Positions 6,878-14,731 of a DNA stretch of 35,483 nucleotides are shown here, in pieces. The DNA is taken from IMG/VR virus record IMGVR_UViG_3300021959_000167, positions 1-35,483 of that record, one strand, 5' to 3'. Numbering within the stretch: position 1 is the first letter of the stretch; every line of letters begins with the position of its first letter. Below the pieces are notes generated by a model. The model was not told the origin of the DNA and searched no databases. It worked only from the letters and a program-made list of their open reading frames with translations. This stretch comes from a virus. The translations under genes were made by a program, and so were the position numbers.

Positions 6878-7198
6878 ATGAGCCATATATTTAAAAAATA
6901 CGAGTTTCCTGATGAAGCAACCGCAGATGCTTTGATTGATGCTTTGCCATCGGAGGAAATTGATGGGGAAACATTTCCCGCACATAATCACGTGATCGTG
7001 AAATTGTATCATCCAATAGTAGAACAACCCGTTTATGATGAAGATGGCAATATCGAAACCGAAGCGGTATTAGCGGAAAACTTTTCCGTTGATGTGCTTT
7101 GGCAGGGTATTGAAGCGCAACCATCCGATTGGGAACAATACGAAATCACCTTGACTGATAATGGTGTGCATACCTTTTTTGGTATTGATTACGTATAA
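6878..7198 (+). CDS. Hypothetical protein after LamG-like gene (106 aa)
   Basis: I do not recognise this 106-residue acidic protein. It begins MSHIFKKYEFPDEATADALIDALP, with a mixed alpha/beta look, and ends in HTFFGIDYV. It lies 12 bases after the LamG-like gene in the same direction and directly before the promoter of the tail tube gene, so it probably ends the operon that begins at 2523. Small proteins after fibre genes are often fibre chaperones or virion components; here this is only a guess. Identical copy at 34414-34734. Confidence 0.65.
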   Translation: MSHIFKKYEFPDEATADALIDALPSEEIDGETFPAHNHVIVKLYHPIVEQPVYDEDGNIETEAVLAENFSVDVLWQGIEAQPSDWEQYEITLTDNGVHTFFGIDYV

Positions 7199-7216
7199 AA
7201 AAAAATAGTATATTTG
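7185..7216 (+). promoter_or_regulatory. Promoter for the major tail protein
   Basis: TTG at 7185-7187 is followed by 21 bases and TATATTTG at 7209-7216, a full Bacteroidota -7 box, 26 bases before the ATG at 7242. A separate promoter suits a structural protein needed in many copies. The identical element is at 34721-34752. Confidence 0.7.
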
Positions 7217-7241
7217 TATAGAATTAAAAAATTAAAAAGCT

Positions 7242-7652
7242 ATGCCAACATCGGGTGTATTTAACGGAACAAACCTCGTACTTTCAGTAGAGGGAACAAA
7301 TCTTGGGCATACAACATCGTGCTCATTAACATTATCAACTGATTTGCCAGAGGCAACAACAAAAGATTCAAGCGGATTTCAAGAGGTGATCGCAGGTGTG
7401 ATGAGCGGTGAAATTTCATTTGATGGATTAGTAACGTATGATGATACTTCAAACGTTACTGAATTAGCTGATTTTCTTTTGGCACGTACACAATTAACTT
7501 GTGTATTTGGAACTGAAACAACGGGTGATCGTATTTTCACTGCGGAGGGTTTCCTTTCATCACTTGAACAAAGTGCGGAAATGGAATCACCAGTTTCTTA
7601 TTCAGGATCAATCACATTGACTGGTACAATTACTGCATCAGACAAACCATAA
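7242..7652 (+). CDS. Major tail (tube) protein
   Basis: This 136-residue protein resembles the TP901-1-like major tail protein family. Typical features are the beta-rich start GVFNGTNLVLSVEG, the middle SGFQEVIAGVMSGEISFDGLV and the end SPVSYSGSITLTGTIT. It polymerises into the tail tube. It has its own promoter upstream and a strong terminator directly after, and it precedes the tail chaperone and tape measure genes, which is the normal order. Identical copy at 34778-35188. Confidence 0.9.
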   Translation: MPTSGVFNGTNLVLSVEGTNLGHTTSCSLTLSTDLPEATTKDSSGFQEVIAGVMSGEISFDGLVTYDDTSNVTELADFLLARTQLTCVFGTETTGDRIFTAEGFLSSLEQSAEMESPVSYSGSITLTGTITASDKP

Positions 7653-7659
7653 TAAATTC

Positions 7660-7700
7660 GGGCGCAATTTGAGGGGATTGCGCTCCTTTATTTTTTTTTT
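7660..7700 (+). terminator. Rho-independent terminator after tail tube gene
   Basis: GGGCGCAAT (7660-7668) and ATTGCGCTC (7677-7685) form a nine-position stem with one G-U pair and an eight-base loop, followed by CTTTA and ten T. It separates the abundant tube protein message from the less abundant chaperone and tape measure genes. Copy at 35196-35236. Confidence 0.88.
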
Positions 7701-7704
7701 ACAA

Positions 7705-8088
7705 ATGGCAAACAAACAACGGGGATATTATTCCATCAAACTTGGCGGGAAAATGCGCACTTTGCATTTTTCAATGAACTTTTGGGCAAACTTCACTGAT
7801 ACATTAGGCATTTCGCTTGATAAGATTGGGGATATATTTACAGAGGGCATTTCACTTGGCACAATTCGTGCGCTTATTTATTCCGCAATCCTTGCAAACG
7901 ATCAAGAGGAGGGCAATGAAATTGACTACAATGAATTCAAAGTTGGTGTTTGGCTTGAAGATTTACAAGCGGATAAGTTGGAGGATATCGTGAATGCAAT
8001 GATGGAATCACGAGTGCTTGGAAATGATTTGAATATGGGTGTGAAACGCAACGATTCCAAAACTCCACAAAAAAAAACACAAGCGTAA
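7705..8088 (+). CDS. Tail assembly chaperone G-like
   Basis: This 127-residue protein has the position and character of the lambda gpG-type tail chaperone: it lies between tube and tape measure genes, is mostly helical, and starts KQRGYYSIKLGGKMRTLHFSMNFW. The start at 7705 follows the terminator; the same frame is open further back, but through the hairpin. Near its end is a run of nine A (8069-8077) from which a -1 shift enters the open frame of the next gene. By analogy with lambda G/GT, most ribosomes make this short form and a minority make a 244-residue GT fusion. The chaperones guide tube assembly around the tape measure. A partial copy lies at 35241-35483. Confidence 0.85.
   Translation: MANKQRGYYSIKLGGKMRTLHFSMNFWANFTDTLGISLDKIGDIFTEGISLGTIRALIYSAILANDQEEGNEIDYNEFKVGVWLEDLQADKLEDIVNAMMESRVLGNDLNMGVKRNDSKTPQKKTQA
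8069..8077 (+). other. Programmed -1 frameshift site (A9 run)
   Basis: In the frame of the gene at 7705 the codons read CAA AAA AAA ACA, so bases 8070-8076 form the slippery heptamer A_AAA_AAA. After a -1 slip, reading continues from 8076 in a frame with no stop codon until 8438. I checked each codon between 8076 and 8118. This is the expected arrangement for G/GT tail chaperones. Confidence 0.85.
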
Positions 8089-8117
8089 ACAACACGCAAC
8101 TCACTTGGGATACACTG

Positions 8118-8438
8118 ATGGATTACTTCATCGGTCAAGTGGGCATCAATCCTGATAATTTTTGGCGCAACACTTGGAAAGAAAATCATCTTTTAGGTGA
8201 AGCATATTACATCAACCACAATAAGGAATGGGAACGCATCCGCTATTTAGCAACAATGGTGTACAATGTGAATGCACAAAAGAAATCCCAAATGATCACT
8301 CCTGAAAAATTATTTGAACTCCCGCAGGATATTTATGCCAAAATGGAACGTGCAAAACCAAAATCCACAAGGGAGCAATATGATTCCTTTATGGAAAAGG
8401 TGAAAGCCAGTACATTTGACCAAAAAAATAAGATGTAG
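8118..8438 (+). CDS. Tail assembly chaperone T part (read as GT fusion)
   Basis: An ATG at 8118 opens a 106-residue frame, but the same frame is open back to the A9 run at 8069-8077. It is therefore probably translated mainly as the C-terminal half of a 7705-8438 GT fusion, after a -1 shift. The join region reads TQLTWDTLMDYFIGQVGI, typical of T-like segments (a short helix with tryptophan directly after the shift). The T domain is known in lambda to bind the tail tube protein while G binds the tape measure. It is followed by the tape measure gene. Confidence 0.8.
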   Translation: MDYFIGQVGINPDNFWRNTWKENHLLGEAYYINHNKEWERIRYLATMVYNVNAQKKSQMITPEKLFELPQDIYAKMERAKPKSTREQYDSFMEKVKASTFDQKNKM

Positions 8439-8459
8439 ATATTTTGTATTTTTACATCT
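8431..8459 (+). other. Inverted repeat before tape measure gene
   Basis: AGATGTA (8431-8437) and TACATCT (8453-8459) are perfect seven-base inverted arms around a 15-base T-rich loop, spanning the stop of the T frame and ending 11 bases before the tape measure ATG. No T tract follows. It might modulate translation of the tape measure gene or be an operator; no function is shown. Confidence 0.4.
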
Positions 8460-8470
8460 AAATTATTCCG

Positions 8471-10864
8471 ATGGCAAATAACGAGTTAAGAGTAACGCTA
8501 TTGGGTGATGCATCCAAATTAAATGCAACACTCAAAACCGCATCAGGGCGGTTGAAATCATTCGGGAAAAGCACAACCGCAATTGGCAAATCACTTCAAA
8601 CACGATTAGCATTGCCATTGGCATTGGCGGGTGGTGCTGCAATAAAAATGGCAGCGGATTTTGATAAGTCGATGACTAAAATCAAATCACTTGTTGGAAT
8701 TGCGGGTGATGAGGTTGATCGGATGGGCGAATCAGCAAAAGTGATGGCAAAGGAATTCGGTGTTTCATCAGCAAAGGCAGCCGAAGCGTTGTTTTTCATT
8801 ACATCCGCAGGATTGCGTGGTGATGATGCGATGCAAACGTTGGAGGCATCATTGAAAGCATCAGCAGTTGGATTGGGTGAAGTTGCAACAATTGCAGATT
8901 TAGCAACCTCCGCAATGAACGCATACGGATCGGATGTGCTTGGAGCATCACAAGCAACGGATATTTTGACCGCTGCGGTGCGTGAGGGTAAACTGGAGGC
9001 ATCTGAATTGGCTGGTGCAATGGGTGCAGTTTTGCCAGTTGCATCCAATATGGGTGTTTCATTCAATGAGGTTGGTGCAGCATTCGCAGCAATGAGCCGA
9101 ACGGGAACTGATGCACGAGTTGGCGCAACACAATTAACCGCAATCCTTGCAGGGTTACTCAAACCAACACAACAAGCGGAGGATGCATTGAATGAAATGG
9201 GATTATCATCCGCAGGATTGAAACAACAAATCAAGGATGAGGGATTGTTGGAAACATTAAACACATTAAAAACTGCATTTGATTCCAATGCAGATGCAGC
9301 GCAAGTTGTATTCCCAAACATTCGTGCATTGAAAGGGGTGTTGGATTTATTGGGATCAGGGGTTGAAGTGAATCGTGGCATTTTCGAGCGAATGAATGAC
9401 ACAATGGGAATGACGCAAACCGCATTTGATGCAACCGCTCAATCCGCTGAATTTAGATTGCGCAAGGCAATGAATTCCGCAAAAGAATCGTTTCGTGAAG
9501 TTGGTGCGGTTTTACTCACTGGTTTGTTGCCAATATTTGAGGATGTTTCAAGGATTCTCGTTAATGTATTTGATGCATTTTTCAAATTAGATTCAGGAAC
9601 GCAAAAATTGATTTTAGGATTTGGCGCATTAGCAGTTGCATTGCCAACAATAATTTCATTGATTGGCACAATTTCATCAGTTATTGGAGCGTTAATTTCA
9701 CCAGTTGGATTGATTGCAGCTGCATTGGCGGGTGTTGCTTATATAATATATAAAAATTGGGGTGAAGTTTTGCCAGTGGTTGTTGGTTTATACAATCAAT
9801 TTGTTGATTTATATAATGGATCGGAGGCACTTCGCAAAGTGATATTTTTCTTAAGGGCAGCATTCAAAACAGTATTTATATATGCAAGAACGCAAGTATT
9901 TCAATTGATAAATGGTTTCAAGACAATGTGGAAACTCATCAAGGAGTTTTCCGAAAAGGGTTTCAAAGGATCATTCACTGATATTTTAGCTGATGGTTTT
10001 GAGGATTCGTTGCAAATTACCGCTAATGCTGCAAGTGATGTTGGGAAAGCGTTTACCGATGGATTTAGTGATGCGGTTGGATCACAACTCGAAAAGAAAA
10101 CAGTTGAGCAAGTACAAGGCGCACTCACAAATGTTGTTGATCAAGCAAAAGGATTTGTTTCAGGATTGTTTGGTGATTTAACAAAAGGCGGTGATGATAC
10201 AACAACTGCACCAATGGGCGGTCAAGCACCTGCAATCGCAACTCCACAATTGCCATCGTTTTTCCAAACATTGCCAGAGGAGGAAGAAAAAGTTGGTGGA
10301 ATTATTGGAATGCTTAATAATTTAGGTGTGAAAATGAGCGAAATGAAAGATTTGGCATACTCAATGGGTGAAGCGGTTTCGGGTGCATTTTCAACAATGG
10401 GAACAAATTTGGTTAATTCACTTGGATTGGCTGAAAATGGTTTTCAAGGATTTGTGAAAAATATGGCATCAATGGTTATGGATTTAATTGCAATGCTTTT
10501 GGCAAACGCAATTTCAAATGCGATTAGTGCTGCGGTTGTTGCTGCGGGTGGAACGGGATTTGCTGCGCCTTTTACAATGCCAATGTACATTGCAACAATG
10601 GTTGGCGGTGTTACATCTGCATTTGCTGCAATTCCAAAGTTTGCCGATGGTGGTATTGTTTCAGGCACAACGTTGGGAGTTATGGGTGAATATACGGGCG
10701 CAAAACAAAATCCCGAAGTGATTGCACCATTGAACAAATTGGAGGGAATGATTGGCGCAAAACAACCGCAACAAGTGAATGTTGGTGGTGAGTTTAGAAT
10801 TCAAGGGCAGGATCTTGTGGTTGCACTGCAAAGGGCGGAACGCAACCGATCACGATTAAAATAA
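8471..10864 (+). CDS. Tail tape measure protein
   Basis: This 797-residue protein is the tape measure that sets tail length and lies in the tube lumen. Residues from about 50 to 330 match the TP901-type tape measure core (MAADFDKSMTKIKSLVG, AKEFGVSSAKAAEALFFITSAGL, AVREGKLEASELAGAMGAVLP). Hydrophobic segments at about 380-430 and 670-725 could insert into the host membrane during DNA delivery. The C-terminal FADGGIVSGTTLGVMGEYTG motif is typical of this family. From the usual 0.15 nm per residue, a tail of roughly 120 nm would be expected. The start follows the T frame by 32 bases. Confidence 0.95.
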   Translation: MANNELRVTLLGDASKLNATLKTASGRLKSFGKSTTAIGKSLQTRLALPLALAGGAAIKMAADFDKSMTKIKSLVGIAGDEVDRMGESAKVMAKEFGVSSAKAAEALFFITSAGLRGDDAMQTLEASLKASAVGLGEVATIADLATSAMNAYGSDVLGASQATDILTAAVREGKLEASELAGAMGAVLPVASNMGVSFNEVGAAFAAMSRTGTDARVGATQLTAILAGLLKPTQQAEDALNEMGLSSAGLKQQIKDEGLLETLNTLKTAFDSNADAAQVVFPNIRALKGVLDLLGSGVEVNRGIFERMNDTMGMTQTAFDATAQSAEFRLRKAMNSAKESFREVGAVLLTGLLPIFEDVSRILVNVFDAFFKLDSGTQKLILGFGALAVALPTIISLIGTISSVIGALISPVGLIAAALAGVAYIIYKNWGEVLPVVVGLYNQFVDLYNGSEALRKVIFFLRAAFKTVFIYARTQVFQLINGFKTMWKLIKEFSEKGFKGSFTDILADGFEDSLQITANAASDVGKAFTDGFSDAVGSQLEKKTVEQVQGALTNVVDQAKGFVSGLFGDLTKGGDDTTTAPMGGQAPAIATPQLPSFFQTLPEEEEKVGGIIGMLNNLGVKMSEMKDLAYSMGEAVSGAFSTMGTNLVNSLGLAENGFQGFVKNMASMVMDLIAMLLANAISNAISAAVVAAGGTGFAAPFTMPMYIATMVGGVTSAFAAIPKFADGGIVSGTTLGVMGEYTGAKQNPEVIAPLNKLEGMIGAKQPQQVNVGGEFRIQGQDLVVALQRAERNRSRLK

Positions 10865-10868
10865 ACAA

Positions 10869-13004
10869 ATGGCATACGGGGTAAAATATAGATTGATTTT
10901 TTCCGATTTATTAGGCAACGGAAAAAAGGTTGAAATTTTGCAAGATGGTTATTCGGGTGAAGTTTTGCCAATGATTGGAACGGGTGATCCCGTACAAATC
11001 GAATGGGAGAGTGATGATGATTTTTATCAACCCATTATTGGATCAAGTTGCACAATCAATTTATTAGTTACCGATGATGTTTCTTATGATGATTTTTTCA
11101 AAGGAAATGAGGAGGAATATCGTGTTCAGGTTTATTACAGTAGAAATCAAGCGGATGTTTTTCAAGATCGTGTTGAGGCATTTGCCACAAATGCAGGGCG
11201 CATTGAATCACCTGAATGTATTGAAAATGAACTCACACAAGGAAACACAATTCAAAGTGATTTCACAAAAAGGGTTTTGAATGATGGTGGCACAATAGAC
11301 AATGAAACGTGCATTGCAAAATCAATAACCAATTCAAAAACATACGATTGGCAAACACTTTGGGAGGGATTTTTGTATTTGGATACTTATTCGGAGGCAC
11401 TTGCAACAACTCCTTATGAAATATCCATCACCGCATTGGATGGATTGGGATTGCTTGATATAAACGATTCAAGGGCATTGAATGCATTTGTGAATCCTGC
11501 AGTAGATGGTGCGAATTATGGTGAATGGTATTACATTGCTGAAATGTTGCAGGAATTTAACAAAGATGCATCCGCAGTTGAAAGGTATTTGTATTGTGGT
11601 GTGATTGAGCAATGGACGGGAACATCTGATTTTATTGGTGATATTCCCGCACGACCTTGGAGTACATATTCAAACCTTGATTCGGATATAAATTTCCTCA
11701 ATGAAAAGGAAGTTTTGGAAAACATATTGCGCAAATCAAATTCAAGGATATTTCACGCATTTGGCGATTGGTATGTTGTACCAAACTCCATCTATTTGGA
11801 TGAAGTTTTTTCAGGGCAATATTATGATCGCAGCGTATTCAAAAACGCACTTTCAAATGGGCAAAATGAAATAATTGAATTTCAGGCATTTGGAATTGGT
11901 GATAGTAGAACTTTTGAGGGCAATGCAACTCGAAATGTTACAAAGCGAATGAAAGATGATTTGCAACCATTGGGCAATGATTTATCAATTGAATACCTTT
12001 CACCATTGAATAAAATACGCACCGAATCTGATATTAAACAAGAGGGTGTGATTTTAGGTAGAATGAGCGAGGGGCAAGGTTTTCCATTTGGTAGTGGAGG
12101 ATATTCGCTCACATACGGATCAGTTGCAACAACGCACAATTATGTTGCATCCAACAATCAATCTTACAAACTCACAAATTTCACAACAAGCGCAGGATCA
12201 CGAATTACCGCATTGAATCAATTTGGGCGCACAAAAATTGGAAACTATGTTCCCGCAGATAATGTGGAATATAAATTTGAATATCTTTTCGATTCAACTG
12301 CAACGGGTGTAAATTACAAGCTTTATTATTCTGTAAAAATTGATTTTGGAATTTCAACTTCACTTGGCACAACAAGATATTATGACAAAGCAAACAATTC
12401 AGTGAGTACATCATTGGTTTACAATGAAATAATTTTTCAAGATGTTGATGAATTAGGAAGATGGCAAAAAGAATCTGGATCATTTCCTGATACTTTCAAT
12501 GGTGCATATTTTATGAGCGTTAGCATCACATTTTACCAACCCGTTCTAAATAGCGGAACGGGATATTCAGCAATGTATTTGGACAATATATCGGTGTTTG
12601 ATACTGATTTGGAAAGAAACGAACAAACACTCACGTCAACAATTACTGAAAACAAAGGGGTTTATGAGCGGGAAACAATTTCAAATGAGGAAATAGTAAA
12701 TGCCTTTTATTCAACTTTAACAACTCCATTGAGTATTGATGATGATACAAATGCAGCGCAACAAATTTTGAATGATTACAGAACTTATGTGCCACGATAT
12801 GAGGGTACTGGATATGGATTGAAAACAAAACCATTAACTCCAATGAATAAGTTGTATATGAATTTTACGAATTTCAAAGATGATCAATCCGCAATGATTG
12901 ACACTGTCAAATATAACCTCCGCAGGAATGAAGCGGAATTTGTGGCACACACTCCAAACAACGATCCCGATGTAACAATTACAAGCCAATTGCGGCAAAA
13001 TTAA
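10869..13004 (+). CDS. Putative tail-tip / baseplate protein
   Basis: This 711-residue protein is the only large gene after the tape measure, so it must supply most of the tail tip. The first part (about 1-230) reads like a distal-tail or hub segment (YRLIFSDLLGNGKKVEILQDGYSGE, then WEGFLYLDTYSEALATTPYEISITALDGLGLLDI). The region at about 420-590 is aromatic and strand-rich, like a carbohydrate-binding beta sandwich. The end (VKYNLRRNEAEFVAH) resembles other Bacteroidota phage tail proteins. No peptidase motif was seen. It starts four bases after the tape measure stop and is followed by a terminator. The tail location is firm, the exact role inferred. Confidence 0.7.
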   Translation: MAYGVKYRLIFSDLLGNGKKVEILQDGYSGEVLPMIGTGDPVQIEWESDDDFYQPIIGSSCTINLLVTDDVSYDDFFKGNEEEYRVQVYYSRNQADVFQDRVEAFATNAGRIESPECIENELTQGNTIQSDFTKRVLNDGGTIDNETCIAKSITNSKTYDWQTLWEGFLYLDTYSEALATTPYEISITALDGLGLLDINDSRALNAFVNPAVDGANYGEWYYIAEMLQEFNKDASAVERYLYCGVIEQWTGTSDFIGDIPARPWSTYSNLDSDINFLNEKEVLENILRKSNSRIFHAFGDWYVVPNSIYLDEVFSGQYYDRSVFKNALSNGQNEIIEFQAFGIGDSRTFEGNATRNVTKRMKDDLQPLGNDLSIEYLSPLNKIRTESDIKQEGVILGRMSEGQGFPFGSGGYSLTYGSVATTHNYVASNNQSYKLTNFTTSAGSRITALNQFGRTKIGNYVPADNVEYKFEYLFDSTATGVNYKLYYSVKIDFGISTSLGTTRYYDKANNSVSTSLVYNEIIFQDVDELGRWQKESGSFPDTFNGAYFMSVSITFYQPVLNSGTGYSAMYLDNISVFDTDLERNEQTLTSTITENKGVYERETISNEEIVNAFYSTLTTPLSIDDDTNAAQQILNDYRTYVPRYEGTGYGLKTKPLTPMNKLYMNFTNFKDDQSAMIDTVKYNLRRNEAEFVAHTPNNDPDVTITSQLRQN

Positions 13005-13029
13005 ACACTTTCCTTTTCCCTTGTTTGCC

Positions 13030-13069
13030 GAAACCTCGAGTGAATTTTTTTTGCTTGGGGTTTCTTTTT
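13030..13069 (+). terminator. Terminator at the end of the structural genes
   Basis: GAAACCTCGAGT (13030-13041) and GCTTGGGGTTTC (13053-13064) pair over twelve positions with three G-U pairs, followed by five T. It closes the late operon and directly adjoins the promoter at 13070. Confidence 0.8.
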
Positions 13070-13092
13070 AGAAAAAATTTTTTCTATATTAG
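13070..13092 (+). promoter_or_regulatory. Early promoter with perfect AT palindrome
   Basis: The perfect palindrome AGAAAAAATTTTTTCT (13070-13085) runs into TATATTAG (13085-13092), a near match to the -7 box. No clear -33 TTTG is present at the usual distance. The palindrome is the cleanest member of the family also seen at 1335, 20924 and 28871. It heads the recombination and replication genes, so it is likely an early, possibly repressible promoter. Confidence 0.65.
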
Positions 13093-13112
13093 CGAAAATA
13101 AATTTTTTCAAT

Positions 13113-13298
13113 ATGGAATTTAATTCTTATTTCAACTCCGAATTGCAGCGATTGCAACTCACACGAAAAAAGGTTTGTCAAGCATTAGATATGACAATCC
13201 CAACACTTCGTTCAAGGGTGAACAATTGCGGTACATTTCAGGTGGATGAAATCAAAAAACTCCAATCGTTGGGGTTTAATCTTAATCGTTTAATTTAA
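13113..13298 (+). CDS. Small HTH DNA-binding protein, candidate regulator
   Basis: This 61-residue protein reads as a Cro/XRE-like helix-turn-helix: helices around LTRKKVCQALD and TIPTLRSRVNN (residues 17-38) give the core, followed by DEIKKLQSLGF. It is the first gene behind the palindromic promoter at 13070, the classic place for an autoregulator. It may bind the palindrome family; that is inference. It is followed four bases later by the ERF gene. Confidence 0.7.
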   Translation: MEFNSYFNSELQRLQLTRKKVCQALDMTIPTLRSRVNNCGTFQVDEIKKLQSLGFNLNRLI

Positions 13299-13302
13299 AA
13301 TA

Positions 13303-13800
13303 ATGGCAGGAACAGAAAACAATTTGCACGAAAAACTTTTGAAAGTGCAAAACGAAATCGGAGCGATTTCAAAATCAGCAACAAATCCATTTTTCAAATC
13401 AAAGTATTTTGATATAAATGTATTGATTCGGGAGGTGTTGCCAATACTAAATAAACACGAACTCACACTTTTACAACCCATCAAAGATGGTGAAGTTTGC
13501 AGTGTGATAAGTGATGGAAAAAACTCCATTGAAAGTGGAGTGAAACTTCCTGAAATAAATGATCCGCAGAAACTCGGATCAGCAATTACATATTTTAGGA
13601 GGTACACATTGCAATCGTTGCTTTCGTTACAAGCGGAGGATGATGATGGTAATATGGCATCAGGAATGAAGCCAAAATTGTCAAGTGAGCAATTTGAAGT
13701 TGTGATGAAATCAGATCGACAAACTGCACTCAAGGCAATACAAAAAGCGGATTTATCCGCTGATCAATTAAATAAATTAAAATCAAAATTCAATATATAA
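13303..13800 (+). CDS. ERF-family single-strand annealing protein
   Basis: This 165-residue protein matches the ERF superfamily of phage recombinases, which anneal complementary single strands. Landmarks are FFKSKYFDINVLIREVLPILNK (residues 31-51), LGSAITYFRRYTLQSLL (about 91-107) and the acidic AEDDDGNMASG (about 111-121). The C-terminus (about 125-165) is a helical tail. It overlaps the next gene by one base (TAATG). With the SSB-like protein and RecE-like exonuclease downstream it forms a recombination module. Confidence 0.92.
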   Translation: MAGTENNLHEKLLKVQNEIGAISKSATNPFFKSKYFDINVLIREVLPILNKHELTLLQPIKDGEVCSVISDGKNSIESGVKLPEINDPQKLGSAITYFRRYTLQSLLSLQAEDDDGNMASGMKPKLSSEQFEVVMKSDRQTALKAIQKADLSADQLNKLKSKFNI

Positions 13801-14054
13801 TGGCAGAAGATAAAATTTTTGCAGATGGTTTCATTGTGAAACGTAGAGAAAATGCACCCGATTTTGTGGTGGCAAATGTATCAATCAAGGTTGATGAATT
13901 CGGAAAGTTTGTGAAAGCAAACTCAAAAAACGGATGGGTGAATCTTGATGTGAAAACCGCACAAAGCGGTAAAATGTACGCTGAACTAAACACTTGGCAG
14001 CCAGATGGCAAAGTGCAAAAAGTGGCACAAGGGGAAAGCGACCTTCCGTGGTAG
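13800..14054 (+). CDS. Small SSB-like protein with acidic tip
   Basis: This 84-residue protein is beta-rich (GFIVKRRENAPDFVVANVSIKVDEFGKFV, GWVNLDVKTAQSGKMYAELNTW) and could form a small OB-like fold. It ends in GESDLPW. Bacterial SSB proteins end in an acidic tip followed by a proline and an aromatic residue (DDDIPF), which recruits partner proteins; DLPW closely resembles that. It lies one base overlapped with the ERF annealing gene, which fits a single-strand-binding role. The assignment is inferred from the tail and context, not from a firm domain match. A terminator follows. Confidence 0.6.
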   Translation: MAEDKIFADGFIVKRRENAPDFVVANVSIKVDEFGKFVKANSKNGWVNLDVKTAQSGKMYAELNTWQPDGKVQKVAQGESDLPW

Positions 14055-14064
14055 GTCAAATAAC

Positions 14065-14095
14065 GGGAGTGGCATTTTGCTGCTCCCTTTTTTTT
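14065..14095 (+). terminator. Rho-independent terminator after SSB-like gene
   Basis: GGGAGTGGC (14065-14073) and GCTGCTCCC (14079-14087) form a nine-position stem with two G-U pairs and a five-base loop, followed by eight T. As no clear promoter follows before the gene at 14113, it may attenuate rather than fully stop transcription of the replication genes. Confidence 0.85.
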
Positions 14096-14112
14096 ATTTA
14101 AAAACAGAAAAA

Positions 14113-14265
14113 ATGCAGATTGAAATAAATTTACAAGATAGAGTTGATGAATTGATTGAACTCGTATTGATTGCTGAAAATCAACTCATTGATGGTGATG
14201 ATAGTGATGAAATACTTATTACAATTCATCAAATTTATGAGGTACTTAAAGCGTATGAATTTTAA
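14113..14265 (+). CDS. Small acidic protein of unknown function (50 aa)
   Basis: This 50-residue acidic protein (MQIEINLQDRVDELIELVLI, then a GDDSDE turn and a second helix) looks like a helical hairpin. The start at 14113 is chosen because the longer open frame runs back through the terminator. The start region AAAAAATGCAGATTGA recurs with variation at several genes here (14278, 14732, 16595). Function unknown. Confidence 0.6.
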   Translation: MQIEINLQDRVDELIELVLIAENQLIDGDDSDEILITIHQIYEVLKAYEF

Positions 14266-14277
14266 AAAATTAAAAAA

Positions 14278-14529
14278 ATGAAACAGATTGAAATATCAAA
14301 TGAGGAAATAATAACCTTAAAACAGACAATGAAAGTTGAAAAGGAATTTTCGATTGAAATGTTAAGGGATTACGTTGAAAAGTTAGATGATGCAAAAAAT
14401 AAAAATGAAATTTTTGAGTGGATTGAATTTTCAATTTTCAATTACAATCTTTATGATAAACTTTATGAAATTTTCAATGAAACAACAATGAACGGAAAAG
14501 ATATAATTTTAAAAATAAAAGAAAAATGA
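14278..14529 (+). CDS. Hypothetical helical protein (83 aa)
   Basis: This 83-residue protein is rich in lysine and glutamate, with predicted helices and aromatic residues in the middle (WIEFSIFNYNLYDKLYEIF). It shares the MKQI- start with the exonuclease gene at 14732. It overlaps the next gene by four bases. No family recognised. Confidence 0.6.
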   Translation: MKQIEISNEEIITLKQTMKVEKEFSIEMLRDYVEKLDDAKNKNEIFEWIEFSIFNYNLYDKLYEIFNETTMNGKDIILKIKEK

Positions 14530-14723
14530 ATTCACCAATTGAAATATACAAATACGAAAACAAGCGAATCAAAAAATATAAAAAGGATTTCAATGAAATC
14601 ATTGAATCTTTGGAAATTGATTCCGAAATAAAAGATGAATTAACAAAACTTTTTATTTGGTATGGAAACGCAAGTTCCATCAAATCAAAGGCATATCAGG
14701 AAATGAAGCAATTTAAAAAATAA
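14526..14723 (+). CDS. Hypothetical basic helical protein (65 aa)
   Basis: This 65-residue protein is highly charged (IEIYKYENKRIKKYKKDFNE) and probably helical. It overlaps the previous gene by four bases (ATGA) and lies eight bases before the exonuclease gene, so it is part of the recombination operon. No family recognised. Confidence 0.6.
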   Translation: MNSPIEIYKYENKRIKKYKKDFNEIIESLEIDSEIKDELTKLFIWYGNASSIKSKAYQEMKQFKK

Positions 14724-14731
14724 AACACAAA

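Larger units (their letters stand above)
1..7947. repeat. First pass of an 8-kb direct repeat (genome overlap)
   Basis: This stretch recurs at 27435-35483. The offset is 27434 bases up to the end of the capsid gene and 27536 bases from about position 1387 on, because the second pass has 102 extra bases after the capsid terminator. Bases 1-127 and 2398-7947 appear identical in both passes, and all encoded proteins there match. Bases 128-2397 differ at many, mostly silent, positions. I infer a read-around of a circular or circularly permuted genome rather than a genuine long duplication. Confidence 0.9.

Noticed and set aside
8596-9402. A 268-codon open frame on the - strand inside the tape measure gene
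   Set aside because: It is antisense to a clear tape measure gene and its protein has no recognisable domain; codon bias of the + strand gene creates such frames. The same applies to the other - strand frames in the window.
13113-13298. Lysogeny repressor
   Set aside because: The protein has an HTH but is only 61 residues, with no integrase, attachment site or opposing promoter region nearby, so a Cro-like or early regulator is more likely than a prophage repressor.
14005-14112. A longer start for the gene at 14113
   Set aside because: The extension overlaps the SSB-like gene and runs through the terminator hairpin at 14065-14095.
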